Of a stretch of DNA of 64,000 nt, positions 29,187 to 39,322 are shown piece after piece. This DNA comes from Streptomyces sp. I6 (lineage in GTDB: Bacteria; Actinomycetota; Actinomycetes; Streptomycetales; Streptomycetaceae). Position numbers and translations under genes: made by a program. The first letter of the stretch is position 1. The number at the start of each line of letters is the position of its first letter. The notes beneath the pieces were generated by a model, which saw nothing but the letters and a program-made list of their open reading frames with translations, made no database searches and was not told the origin of the DNA. The DNA lies in NCBI GenBank assembly GCA_003725745.1, contig RHDP01000001.1, positions 4,410,501 to 4,474,500 of the forward strand. The letters run 5' to 3'.

Positions 29187-30004
29187 CTAGAAGAAGCGCG
29201 GATCGGCGAAGGCGCCGGAGGCGAGCAGATAGACGTAGAAGTCGGTGAGCGCCACGCTGATCAACGACGCCCAGGCGAGCAGCATGTGACGGTTGTTCTG
29301 CCTGCCGACGAACCCCCACAGCCGGTAGCGCACCGGGTGCCTGGAGAAGTGCCGCAGCCGGCCGCCGATGATGTGCCGGCAGGAGTGGCAGGACAGGGTG
29401 TACGCCCAGATCAGCACGATGTTCACGAGGAAGACCAGGGTGCCCAGGCCCATGTGGCCCCAGGCGTAGGTCTCGTCGCGGAAGGCGAGGACCGTGTCGT
29501 AGGTGAGGATGACCGCCACCGGCAGCGCCGCGTAGAAGAAGTAGCGGTGCATGTTCTGGAGGATCAGCGGGAAGCGGGTCTCGCCCGTGTACTTCGCGTG
29601 CGGCTCGGCGACCGCGCAGGCCGGGGGCGAGGCCCAGAAGCCGCGGTAGTAGGCCTTGCGGTAGTAGTAGCAGGTCAGCCGGAATCCCAGGGGGAAGACC
29701 AGGATCAGCAGGGCGGGGACAGGCCCCACCAGCTGCCGAAGATCTCCCAGTTGGGGCCGCCCTTCATGGGCACGCAGTTCTCGGCGAGACAGGGTGAGTA
29801 GAACGGCGAGACATAAGGAGCCGCGTAGTAGTCGCTGTTCGCGAAGGCCCGCCACGTCGAGTAGACGATGAAGGCGAGCAGGCCGCCGGCGGTCGCGGCG
29901 GGCGCGAGCCACCAGCGGTCGGTCCTGAGGTGGCGGGTGGCGATGGCGGCGCGCGTGGCGCCGCGTACGCCTGTGTCGGTATGAGGTTCGGTGCCTGTGG
30001 CCAA
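29187..30004 (-). CDS. sdhC: Succinate dehydrogenase cytochrome b membrane anchor (one frameshift)
   Basis: Complex II membrane anchor, 272 residues after repair, with five likely membrane helices: TAGGLLAFIVYSTWRAF, LLILVFPLGFRLTCYYY, YFFYAALPVAVILTYDTVLA, GLGTLVFLVNIVLIWAYTL and MLLAWASLISVALTDFYVYL. Several conserved His residues near helix ends fit heme ligands. The frame breaks in the G run at 29715-29718; one base restores SWWGLSPALLILVF. A TTG start at 30004 is preferred because AGGAG lies five bases upstream and it sits eight bases after the preceding stop. No separate SdhD gene is present. Confidence 0.87.
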
Positions 30005-30012
30005 CGAAGCTC

Positions 30013-30243
30013 CTAGGGCGCGTGCCGGTCGCGCGCACCCAGGCCTTCGTCGTCCGAGTCCGTCCACAGCGAACTGTCGTACGGGGTGTCGGGAATGGTG
30101 ACCAGGTCTCTCGGGCGGTCGGCCGGCTGGGTCCGGGGTGCGTCCCCGCGCTTGGGCGCGAGGCTCCGCTCCAGCCGTTCGACCGTGCGGGTCAGGTCGT
30201 CGAGACGGCGCTTGACGTCCGTCAACTCGTCCTGCAGGGACAT
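30013..30243 (-). CDS. Small charged protein heading the sdh operon
   Basis: 76 residues: MSLQDELTDVKRRLDDLTRT and VERLERSLAPKRG form one heptad-patterned helix (probable coiled coil, residues 1-35), followed by a loose acidic tail. No signal or membrane segment. It lies eight bases before sdhC in the same orientation, so it is probably co-transcribed with the complex II genes. A role in complex assembly or regulation is speculation; I know no function. Confidence 0.65.
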   Translation of the reverse strand: MSLQDELTDVKRRLDDLTRTVERLERSLAPKRGDAPRTQPADRPRDLVTIPDTPYDSSLWTDSDDEGLGARDRHAP

Positions 30244-30543
30244 GAACTGCCCTCACTTCCGCGGTCGCGGTGGCATGCGGGTGTCTGGGGCTGTCCCCAG
30301 AGGGCTGTGTGCGCCTGCGAGTGTCGCGCGTCACGTCCCCGCTTGTGAAGGCGTGTGCACCGATTCGCGGTATGCGCCACCCGTTAGGGGCTCTCCGTTG
30401 GGCCGTGTGGGTGGGGTTTTCGGACCGCTCCGCCGTGTCGGCGCCGCACCCCGCCCTCCGTCCTTTTCAGTGGAGGCGCAATAGGTGTGATCATCGCCAG
30501 AATCCACCGGATGACCAATCAACCGGACGAAGGGGTACATGTC
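30244..30543. promoter_or_regulatory. Divergent promoter region between sdh operon and lipoprotein gene
   Basis: 300 bp separating the sdh operon (minus) from a solute-binding protein gene (plus). It is less GC-rich than its surroundings near 30480-30540. No operator or riboswitch is recognised, but promoters for both directions must lie here. Confidence 0.5.
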
Positions 30544-33026
30544 ATGTCCGAGGTCGACGCCCCGCGCGGGAGGACATGCTCCCGTACGCCCCGCCTCCGC
30601 ACCCCCGGTGCCCGGTCCGGCCGCACCCAGCCCGGCCGCGCCCGTACCCTGCGCTCGGTGGCGCTGCTCACCAGCGGCGTGCTGGTCCTGCCGGTGCTGG
30701 CCGGCTGCACGTCCGGGGAGGGCGGCTCCGACGCCGTGGCGGTCCCCTCGGACATCGCCCACACCGGGCGCGACCGGGTGGAGAAGGGCGGCACCCTGCG
30801 GTGGGCCGTCGACTCCGTACCCACGACGCTCAACGCGTTCCAGGCCGACGCGGACAGCACCACCGGCCGGGTCGCCGGAGCCGTCCTCCCCTCCCTCTTC
30901 ACGCTGGACCGGCGAGGCCGCCCGCAGCTCAACCCCGACTATCTGGAATCGGCCGAACTCGTCGACCGCGAGCCCAAGCAGGTCGTCCTCTACAAGCTCA
31001 ACCAGGAGGCGGTCTGGACGGACGGGAGGGAGATCGGCGCGCCGGACTTCGTCGCCCAGTGGCGGGCGCTCAGCGGCAAGGACACGGCGTACTGGACCGC
31101 GCGCAACGCCGGCTACGAGCGCATCGAGAAGATCGAGCGGGGCAAGAGCGACCTGGAGGTCCGGGTCACCTTCGCCAGGCCGTACGCCGACTGGCGATCG
31201 CTGTTCTCCCCGCTCTACCCGAAGGAGACGATGGGGACCCCGGCGTCCTTCAACGACCGGGCCCGCTCGGAGCTCCCGGTGACCGCGGGGCCGTTCGCCC
31301 TGCAGAAGATCGACGGTGCGGGCGGCACCGTCACACTCGTCCGCAACCCGCGCTGGTGGGGGGATCCGGCCAAGCTCGACTCGATCGTGCTGCGGGCCGT
31401 GCCGCGCGACCGGCGCGCGGCGGCGCTCGCCACGGGGGACGTCGATCTGGCCGAAATCGACCGGGGCGTCGCGGACCGCATCGCGGTGGCGCACAAGGAG
31501 GACGGCGGGAGCGTCGGCAGCGGTCCGGGCGCGGCCTCCGCGGCGGCCGGGGAATCCGGCGGAGGCTCGGAGCAGGAACGTTCCGCCGGTGGATCCGGGG
31601 AGACCGCGGACGGGGGCGCGCCGCTCGCGCGGGAGCGCGGCGACGCCGGGCCGGCGCGGTTCAGCAGCGAGCAGAGCGGGCTGCGCGGATTCGTGGTCCG
31701 CAAGTCCCTGGAGCCCGCCTACACCCAACTCGCCCTCAACGGGGAGTCCGGACCGCTCGCGGACGAGCGGGTACGGCGTGCCGTGGCCCGGGCGCTGGAC
31801 CGCCGGGCGCTCGCCGAAACCGTACTGAAGCCGCTCGGACTGCCCGCGAAGCCCGTCGGCAGCCATCTGGCGCTCGCCGGGCAGCCCGCCTACGCGGACA
31901 GCAGCGGCGCGCTCGGCGGGCAGGACACCGAGGAGGCCCGGGCGCTGCTCGCCGACGCGGGCTGGACCCCGGAGGGCGCCCGGGCGGCGGATTCCGACAC
32001 GAAGGCGGGCCCCGAGCAGACCCCGCGGCGCAGAGTCCCGAAGCCGGGAGCCCGGCGGCGGGGAGTCCGGCGGCGCAGAGTCCCGCAGCGGGGAGTCCGG
32101 CAGGGGCGCCGGGGAGCGGTGGGGCCGCGCAGAGTCCGGCGGTGGGGAGCGGTCCGGCGGCCCAGGGTCCGTCGCCGCAGGCCCCCGGTGCGCAGAACCC
32201 GCCCCCGGCCACCCCGGCCACCCCCGCCACCCCCGCCATCCCCGCCACCCCGGCCACCCCCGCCACCCCGGCCACCCCCGCCGCCCTGGCCACCCCCGGC
32301 AGCGGCGGTGACGACAAGCCGGGCGCCCCCGGCCCCATGGCGCTCCCCGCCGGCAGCGACGGGGACAAGGCGATGCCCGAGGCGTACGGGAGGGAAGGCG
32401 GAGTCCCGGGCGCCTACGCGCCGGTCGGCACGAGGGCCCCGGGCCGGAACCCGGTCGCGGGACCGCTCGGCAAGGACGGCCAGCCGCTCAGCCTGCGCTT
32501 CGTGCTCCCCTCGGGCCCGGGATCCGAACCGCTGCGCACGGTCGCGGACCGCATCCGCACGATGCTGGACCGGATCGGGATCAGTACGGAGGTGAAGAAG
32601 GTCGCGGATGAGTCCTTCTTCAAGGACCACATCGCCTCGGGGCACTACGACCTGGCCCTCTGGTCCTGGCCGGCCACGGCCTACCCGGCGACCGACGCCC
32701 GCCCGATCTACGCCAAGCCCCAGCCCGCGACGGACGGGTCGCTGCTGGTGGAGCAGAACTACACCCGGGTCGGTACGGACCGTATCGACCAGCTCTTCGA
32801 CGAAGCCGTCTCCGAGCTGGACGAGAGGAAGGCCCGCGATCTGATGAAGCAGGTCGACTCCCGGATCTGGGCCGCGGCGGCCTCTATCCCCCTCTACCAG
32901 CGTCCGGAGCTGGTGGCCGCGAAGCACGACCTGGCCAACGCGGGCGCCTTCGGCTTCTCGGCACCCCGGTACCAGGACATCGGCTTCGTGAAGGCGAAGC
33001 CGGCGCACGGGGCGGAACGGAACTGA
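30544..33026 (+). CDS. ABC transporter family substrate-binding lipoprotein with low-complexity inserts (one frameshift)
   Basis: SBP_bac_5-type lipoprotein, 827 residues after repair. An Arg-rich lead and hydrophobic stretch end in lipobox VLAGC (Cys55). The binding domain begins GGTLRWAVDSVPTTLNAFQA and ends with EAVSELDERKARDLMKQVDS and YQDIGFVKAKPA. Two foreign-looking segments interrupt it: a Gly/Ser/Glu-rich loop (about 325-375) and a longer block of AAQSPEAGSPAAGSP-like units and ATP triplets (about 490-600). The frame breaks inside the second, in the C run at 32031-32034. No permease genes are adjacent. ATG 30544 is chosen for AAGGGG upstream. Confidence 0.85.
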
Positions 33027-33526
33027 GCGAGCGGCTCCCCGCCGCGCGGCGGGCCGGTGCGGGGCCTGCACCCGTGGCCGCCCCTTCACCGTCCCACCGT
33101 CCGTGGACGGGAGCGGACGGTCACGCTCCGCGACCCGTCGGCCGGTCCGGGCCGGTAGGGGGTCCGGCTTCGTGCGGGACCGGGACCCGGAGGGAGGCCC
33201 CGGGTTCCCGGTGCGGCCGGGCCTCGCGGCCCCGCCGGTGGTGGGCGCGGGCGCCCGGTTCCGCGTTCGGGGAGTCGGACGCGGACGTCCCGGGACCGGC
33301 CGCGCCCGTCGTGGACCCTCCGCTCCGGTGATCCGGACCTCAGAAGCCGCTCAAGTCCCTTGCCTGTCGGACTTCCCGGGGGCAAGGTCGTGCCGGGTCG
33401 GATCGGCCCGGGAAGCCCCTTGCGCGGCGGCCCCGTACCATGGACACAGCCGTGGCGCGTCCGCCCGGCGGGCGTAAGAGGAAACAGACGCCGCATCCCA
33501 CGACCCGAGAGAAGCGCAAGCCACCC
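33027..33526. other. Intergenic region upstream of typA
   Basis: 500 bp without a supported gene. It holds a short hairpin just after the lipoprotein stop (CCCCGCCGCGCGGCGGGCC region) and many G/C-rich stretches. The typA promoter probably lies in the last 150 bp, where composition is more mixed; I cannot place it with confidence. Confidence 0.45.
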
Positions 33527-35433
33527 ATGCCCACGCGCCACGACATCCGCAACGTCGCCATCGTCGCCCACGTCGACCACGGCAAGACGACCATAGTCGA
33601 CGCCATGCTGAAGCAGGCCGGAGCCTTCGCCGCGCACCAGCTCGACTCCGTCGACGACCGGGTCATGGACTCGAACGACCTGGAGCGTGAGAAGGGCATC
33701 ACGATCCTCGCCAAGAACACGGCGGTGAAGTACCACCCCAAGGACGGTGGGGCCCCCATCACCATCAACATCATCGACACCCCGGCCACGCCGACTTCGG
33801 CGGTGAGGTCGAGCGGGGTCTGTCGATGGTCGACGGCGTGGTGCTGCTCGTGGACGCCTCCGAGGGCCCGCTCCCGCAGACGCGCTTCGTGCTCCGCAAG
33901 GCGCTCCAGCGCCGGATGCCGGTCATCCTGTGCATCAACAAGACCGACCGCCCCGACTCCCGGATCGACGAGGTCGTCAACGAGACCTACGACCTCTTCC
34001 TCGACCTGGACGCCGACGAGGACCAGATCGAGTTCCCGATCGTCTACGCCTGCGGCCGCGACGGCGTCGCGTCGCTGACCAAGCCGGAGGACGGCACCGT
34101 CCCGGCCGACAGCGAGAGCCTGGAGCCGTTCTTCTCCACCATCCTGGCGCACATCCCCGCCCCGACGTACGACGAGGGCGCTCCCCTCCAGGCCCACGTC
34201 ACCAACCTCGACGCCGACAACTTCCTCGGCCGCATCGCGCTGCTGCGCGTCGAGCAGGGCGAACTCCGCAAGGGCCAGACCGTGGCGTGGATCAAGCGCG
34301 ACGGCTCGGTCTCCAACGTCCGCATCTCCGAGCTGATGATGACCGAGGCGCTCACCCGCAAGCCCGCCGAGGTCGCGGGCCCCGGTGACATCTGCGCCGT
34401 CGCCGGCATCCCCGACATCATGATCGGCGAGACCCTGGCCGATCCGGAGAACCCGGTCGCGCTGCCGCTGATCACGGTCGACGAGCCGGCGATCTCCATG
34501 ACCATCGGCACCAACACCTCCCCGCTCGTGGGCCGGGGCGCCACCGGCAAGGGCGCGGACAACAAGGGCGGTGTCAAGGACCGCAAGGTCACCGCCCGCC
34601 AGGTCAAGGACCGCCTCGACCGGGAGCTCATCGGCAACGTCTCGCTGCGCGTCCTCGACACCGAGCGCCCCGACGCCTGGGAGGTCCAGGGCCGCGGCGA
34701 GCTGGCCCTGGCGATCCTCGTCGAGACCATGCGCCGGGAGGGCTTCGAGCTGACCATCGGCAAGCCCCAGGTGGTCACCAAGGAGGTCGACGGCAGGCTG
34801 CACGAGCCGGTCGAGCGCATGACCATCGACGTGCCCGAGGAGCACATGGGCGCCGTCACCCAGCTCATGGGCGTGCGCAAGGGCCGTATGGACAACATGT
34901 CCAACCACGGCTCCGGCTGGGTCCGCATGGAGTTCGTGGTGCCGTCCCGCGGTCTGATCGGCTTCCGTACCGAGTTCCTGACCAACACCCGCGGCACCGG
35001 GATCGCCCACTCGATCCACGAGGGCCACGAGCCGTGGTTCGGCAACCTGCAGACCCGCAACAACGGCTCGCTGGTCGCGGACCGGTCCGGTGCCGTCACC
35101 GCCTTCGCCATGACCAACCTCCAGGAGCGCGGTGTGCTCTTCGTCGAGCCGGGCACCGAGGTCTACGAGGGCATGATCGTCGGCGAGAACTCGCGCTCCG
35201 ACGACATGGACGTGAACATCACCAAGGAGAAGAAGCTCACGAACATGCGCTCCTCCACGGCCGATGTCGCGGAGTCCATCGTCCCGCCGCGCAAGCTGTC
35301 GCTGGAGCAGTCGCTGGAGTTCTGCCGCGACGACGAGTGCGTCGAGGTGACCCCGGAGGCCGTGCGCATCCGCAAGGTCAACCTGGACGCCCGTGAGCGC
35401 GCCCGCGCCGCCTCGCGCGCCAAGCACGGCTGA
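33527..35433 (+). CDS. typA: Translational GTPase TypA/BipA (one frameshift)
   Basis: Ribosome-associated GTPase of the EF-G family, linked to stress and cold growth. G1 AHVDHGKTT, the switch region EREKGITI, G4 NKTDRPDS, then EF-G-like domains and the TypA-specific C-terminus with [15 protein letters not shown] and [16 protein letters not shown]. The G3 motif [15 protein letters not shown] is broken because GGG has become GG at 33784-33785; one added G gives 635 residues, the usual length. Loss of such a conserved motif by one base is almost certainly a sequence error. ATG 33527 matches homologues. A strong terminator follows. Confidence 0.95.
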
Positions 35434-35491
35434 ACCGCCCGGTTCCGGACAGGGATTCCGGTTCCGGACAGGGTCCGGCACCGGTTGAACC

Positions 35492-35536
35492 GGGACGGCC
35501 CGGGAGACCCCGCTCGAGGGTCTCCCGGGCCGTCCC
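35492..35536 (+). terminator. Strong intrinsic terminator of typA
   Basis: Perfect 19-bp stem, GGGACGGCCCGGGAGACCC (35492-35510) against GGGTCTCCCGGGCCGTCCC (35518-35536), with a 7-base loop CGCTCGA. It begins 58 bp after the typA stop and insulates typA from the bldK leader. Confidence 0.88.
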
Positions 35537-36258
35537 CGTGCGCGTCCCCGTCGGGGAGAGTGCGGCGCGTCCGGTCAGCCCGCGTCCGTCAACCGGTTTT
35601 CCCGCGCCATCTGTCCGAATATCGGACGTAGCTCACCGGAAACTTGGATTAACAGTCCGTTTCGCGCGTGTCTGTCTGCGATCCCTTTGTCCGAATTTTG
35701 GGCCTCCGCGGCGGGGTGATGTTGCCAAAACGAGATGCTTTAAGTGTGGTTTACGGCCCGAACTTACCTAATAGTTGGCTTCACTGAGCTCGGGTCAACG
35801 GGTCACGCGCTGTGGGGAGCGCCGACTCACGAGCACACGGGGCACGGATCTCGCCGTCAGGGGTGTCGGCGTTGTCAGGTGCCCACCCTTGCAGTGAACA
35901 CGTGGACTCATGAGGAGGAACCCATGCGCGGTGCCACGAGCACCAGTGGGCTCGGGTCGTCGAAGATGGCTCGGACGACCGGTTTGCAGCGCACGTCATC
36001 CGGTCCGGTCGCGGGCAGCGGCCGGCGAATCTGAGACCCGGTCAACCGCTCGGCTCGCGTTCCTTGGGGGTCCGCCCCGACCGACGCTCTTCGCAGTCGC
36101 CGCGCCCACGGGCTCCCGTGAGGCCACGCGGTGTCACCGCCGTGCCCGTCTTCAGGTGACGGGCGGACGCGGGCGAGACCGTCACTCAGCACGCCGGAAC
36201 GGGTCTCACGCCCGGTCGTCTACGCGCGCAGGACCGCGGGTCATCCGACACCCGTGAA
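35537..36258 (+). promoter_or_regulatory. Long bldK upstream region with repeated motif and AT-rich core
   Basis: About 720 bp between the typA terminator and bldKA. The part from 35590 to 35800 is clearly less GC-rich than its surroundings, as expected for a promoter. It contains the dyad GTCCGA-ATA-TCGGAC at 35613-35627 and a second TGTCCGAAT at 35688-35696 (first copy 35612-35620). The rest may be an untranslated leader and includes a small open frame at 35924. Confidence 0.5.
35924..36034 (+). CDS. Possible 36-residue leader peptide upstream of bldKA
   Basis: ATG 35924 follows GAGGAGGAACCC, one of the best ribosome sites in the window. The frame encodes a basic Ser/Thr/Gly-rich peptide starting MRGATSTSGLGSSKMARTTG and ending GSGRRI. 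It has no membrane segment or known domain. It ends 225 bp before bldKA. It may be a real small protein or leader peptide, or a chance frame behind a purine-rich stretch. Confidence 0.35.
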   Translation: MRGATSTSGLGSSKMARTTGLQRTSSGPVAGSGRRI

Positions 36259-37320
36259 ATGGACACCATCATGACCAGTCCAATTGAGATCGAGGGCGAG
36301 ACCGCCTCCGTCACCTTGGACAAGGAGACCGCAGCTGGGAACGACAGCGCGGACAAGGGCAAGGACAAGCAGGGACTCACCGGCCGGTCGCCCGGCCAGC
36401 TGATGTGGGCGCGCTTCAAGCGCGACCGCACGGGCGTCATCTCCGCCTGTGTGGTGCTCTTCTTCTTCGTCGTCGCCGCCCTGGCTCCGGTGATCTCGGC
36501 CCTGTACGGCAAGAACCCCTACACGCTGTACGCACAGGAGCCGGACTACCCGTTCCTGCTCGACGACTTCGCCATGCCCAACGGTCCCTTCGGCGGCGTC
36601 TCGGGTGAGTTCTGGTTCGGCGTCGAGCCCAACCTGGGCCGTGACGTGTTCACCATGCTGCTCTACGGTATGCGCACGTCGCTGTTCATGGCGCTGATCC
36701 TGACGTTCCTCAGCGTGATGACCGGTGTCGTCATCGGCATGGTCGGCGGCTACTTCGGCGGCAAGGTCGACTACTGGCTGGGCCGGACCACGGACTTCTT
36801 CCTGTCCTTCCCGAACCAGCTGTTCTTCATCGCCTTCATGCCCGTGGTGACCGCGCTGTTCGTCTCCCCGACGGACGAGACGCCCACCTATCTGAGGGCG
36901 GTCGCGATCATCCTGGTGATGTGGTTCCTCGGGTGGATGGGCATGGCCCGTCTGGTGCGCAGCTCCGTGCTGTCGCTGCGCGAGCGGGAGTTCGTGGAGG
37001 CGGCGAAGGTCTCCGGGGCCTCACGCGGGCGGATCGTCTTCAAGGAGATCCTGCCCAACATCGTGACGCCGATCCTGGTGCAGGGCACGTACATGCTGCC
37101 CAGCGCAATCCTCTCCATCGCCTTCCTCTCGTATGTGGGTGTCGGCTTCGTCGAGCCCACCCCGGACTGGGGCCGCATGTTCGCCATCGGCGCCAGGCTC
37201 TACGAGCAGGACCCGGCCTTCATGTTCTTCCCGGGTGTCGCGATGGTGATCTTCGTCCTGGCCTTCAACCTCCTCGGTGACTCGGTCCGGGACGCGTTCG
37301 ACCCCAAGACCGGACGGTGA
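36259..37320 (+). CDS. bldKA: Oligopeptide ABC transporter permease BldKA (DppC-like)
   Basis: 353-residue permease with an N-terminal cytoplasmic extension and six likely membrane segments. The EAA loop is REREFVEAAKVSGASRGRIV before EILPNIVTPILVQGTYMLPS. Gene order permease, binding protein, permease, ATPase, ATPase and position behind typA match the S. coelicolor bldK locus, which imports an extracellular peptide needed for aerial growth. Start is 36259 or the in-frame ATG 36271; neither has a strong ribosome site. It is the first gene of the operon. Confidence 0.88.
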   Translation: MDTIMTSPIEIEGETASVTLDKETAAGNDSADKGKDKQGLTGRSPGQLMWARFKRDRTGVISACVVLFFFVVAALAPVISALYGKNPYTLYAQEPDYPFLLDDFAMPNGPFGGVSGEFWFGVEPNLGRDVFTMLLYGMRTSLFMALILTFLSVMTGVVIGMVGGYFGGKVDYWLGRTTDFFLSFPNQLFFIAFMPVVTALFVSPTDETPTYLRAVAIILVMWFLGWMGMARLVRSSVLSLREREFVEAAKVSGASRGRIVFKEILPNIVTPILVQGTYMLPSAILSIAFLSYVGVGFVEPTPDWGRMFAIGARLYEQDPAFMFFPGVAMVIFVLAFNLLGDSVRDAFDPKTGR

Positions 37321-37418
37321 CGTCCACGTGCGGGGGCAGCTGCCGCCCTCGCGCCGGGCAACCGGACGGCCAGGCAGCTCTTCTGGAAAACAACCGACAG
37401 GTAGGTGCAACGAGCATC

Positions 37419-39215
37419 ATGAACGCCATTCGATCGCGCTCCGCACGCGCCATAGTCGTCGCCATGGCGGCCGGCTCCCTGGCGCTGACCGGCTGCTCCG
37501 GCAACAGCGGCAAGAACGCCAAGGACGAGTCGAAGTCGCAGGAAGACGCCTCGGCCCAGTCGAAGCCGGTTGTCTACGGTGACGCTGCCGCCTCCAACGG
37601 TCCGGCCGCCGAGGTTCCGGGCGCCAAGCCGGGCGGCATCATCAACGTCTACGCCCAGTCGGACATGACCCACATGGACCCGGGTCAGATCTACGTCAGC
37701 GACGCGGGTCAGTTCTCCAACCTGATCCACCGCGGTCTGACCAACTACCAGGAGGACGACGAGGGCAACCTGACCGTCGTCGGTGACATCGCCACCGACT
37801 CCGGCAAGTCCTCCAACGGCGGCAAGACCTGGACCTTCACCCTGAAGGACGGCATCACGGACGAGGACGGCAACGCCATCACGTCCGCCGACGTCCGCCA
37901 CACCATCGAGCGCCTGTACGCGAAGCACATCTTCGACGGCCCGTCGTTCGTCCAGACGTGGCTCTCCGGCGCCGACTACCGCAAGGCGCTGCCGGACGGC
38001 CCGTACAAGGGCAAGCACCTGCCGGACACCGTCCTCTCGACGCCGGACGCCAAGACGGTCGTCTTCAACTTCAACCAGCCGCGCCCGGACCTTCCGCAGG
38101 CCCTGGCCATGGCCGGCTACGCCATCGTTCCGCAGAAGGCGGACACGAAGGAGAAGTACGACAAGGCCCCCAAGGCCCTCGGCCCGTACAAGATCGCCGA
38201 GTACAAGTCCGGCAAGTCCCTGAAGCTGGTCCGGAACACCAACTGGGACCCGAAGACGGACGCCGTGCGCCACCAGTACGTCGACGGCTTCAACTTCACC
38301 ACCACCATCGACCCGGTCAACCAGACCAAGCGTCTGATCGCCGACCAGGGCGACGCCAAGAACGCCATCCAGTTCTCGGACCAGGTCGACACGGACCAGA
38401 TGCAGGCCGTGATCACCGACCCGAAGGTGAACGCCCGCACGATCAAGGGCTACCAGCCCTACGTCTGGCAGCTGACGTTCAACCTCGACCGCATGAAGGA
38501 CAAGAAGGTCCGTGACGCGATCGCGCACGCGATGCCGAGCGCGGCCATGGTCCAGGCCGACGGCGGCAAGTACGGCGGTGAGGTCGCCGGTGGTCTCTTC
38601 GCCCCGACCCTGCCGGGCTTCGACAAGAGCTACGACCCGTTCGGCAAGCTGAAGAAGCCCAACGGCGACATCGAGAAGGCCAAGGAGCTGCTGAAGGAGG
38701 CGGGCGTCGAGGAGGGCACCAAGCTGACCTACGCCTACTCCAACACCCCGCGGGGCCAGAAGCAGCAGGTCATCATCAAGGACGCGCTGGCCAAGATCGG
38801 CTTCGACGTCCAGGTCAAGGAGATCGACCGGGCCGCTTACTACGAGACCATCGGCAAGATCAAGAACCCGTTCGACCTGTACATGACCGGCTGGGGCCAG
38901 GACTGGCCGTCCCAGTCCACGGTCGTCACCCCGGTCTACGACGGCAACCTGATCTCCGACGGCGCCTCGAACTACTCCCACATCAACGACGCCAAGGTCA
39001 ACGCCCTCATCGAGGAGGCGTCGAAGCTGGAGCCGGAGGCCGCGGCCGCGAAGTGGGAAGAGGCTCACCACCGCATCGTGGAGGAGATCAACCCGGCCGT
39101 CCCGGTCTACTACTCCAAGGTGGTCCAGCTGTTCGGTTCGAACATCGGCGGCGCCAAGTACAGCACCGAGTCGAGCTACATCGACATCAACGACCTGTAC
39201 CTGAAGCAGCCGTAA
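37419..39215 (+). CDS. bldKB: Oligopeptide-binding lipoprotein BldKB
   Basis: 598-residue SBP_bac_5 lipoprotein. The N-terminus MNAIRSRSARAIVVAMAAGS LALTGC has lipobox LTGC with Cys26. The mature protein starts with a disordered Ser/Lys/Glu linker, then GGIINVYAQSDMTHMDPGQI, FSNLIHRGLTNYQ and WTFTLKDGITDEDGN, typical of peptide-binding DppA/OppA proteins. It is the receptor for the BldK importer. Codon choice is strongly biased, suggesting high expression. It begins 98 bp after bldKA; the gap has a weak GGTAGG ribosome site. Confidence 0.92.
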   Translation: MNAIRSRSARAIVVAMAAGSLALTGCSGNSGKNAKDESKSQEDASAQSKPVVYGDAAASNGPAAEVPGAKPGGIINVYAQSDMTHMDPGQIYVSDAGQFSNLIHRGLTNYQEDDEGNLTVVGDIATDSGKSSNGGKTWTFTLKDGITDEDGNAITSADVRHTIERLYAKHIFDGPSFVQTWLSGADYRKALPDGPYKGKHLPDTVLSTPDAKTVVFNFNQPRPDLPQALAMAGYAIVPQKADTKEKYDKAPKALGPYKIAEYKSGKSLKLVRNTNWDPKTDAVRHQYVDGFNFTTTIDPVNQTKRLIADQGDAKNAIQFSDQVDTDQMQAVITDPKVNARTIKGYQPYVWQLTFNLDRMKDKKVRDAIAHAMPSAAMVQADGGKYGGEVAGGLFAPTLPGFDKSYDPFGKLKKPNGDIEKAKELLKEAGVEEGTKLTYAYSNTPRGQKQQVIIKDALAKIGFDVQVKEIDRAAYYETIGKIKNPFDLYMTGWGQDWPSQSTVVTPVYDGNLISDGASNYSHINDAKVNALIEEASKLEPEAAAAKWEEAHHRIVEEINPAVPVYYSKVVQLFGSNIGGAKYSTESSYIDINDLYLKQP

Positions 39216-39322
39216 CACCGGCTCACGGCTGACCCGTGGGGGTGCGCGCCAGGCGGAGCGCACCCCCACGGGACCTGAACCCCTCACCGCCCCGCCGCTT
39301 CCGAAGAGAGCAGCTTCCCGCC

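Noticed and set aside
33440-33526. N-terminal extension of TypA from an upstream ATG
   Set aside because: Adds 29 basic residues not found in the family; the ATG at 33527 gives the standard [20 protein letters not shown] start.
37200-39287. 695-codon minus-strand frame opposite bldKB
   Set aside because: Shadow of the strongly codon-biased bldKB; Val/Asp/Leu-rich low-complexity translation.
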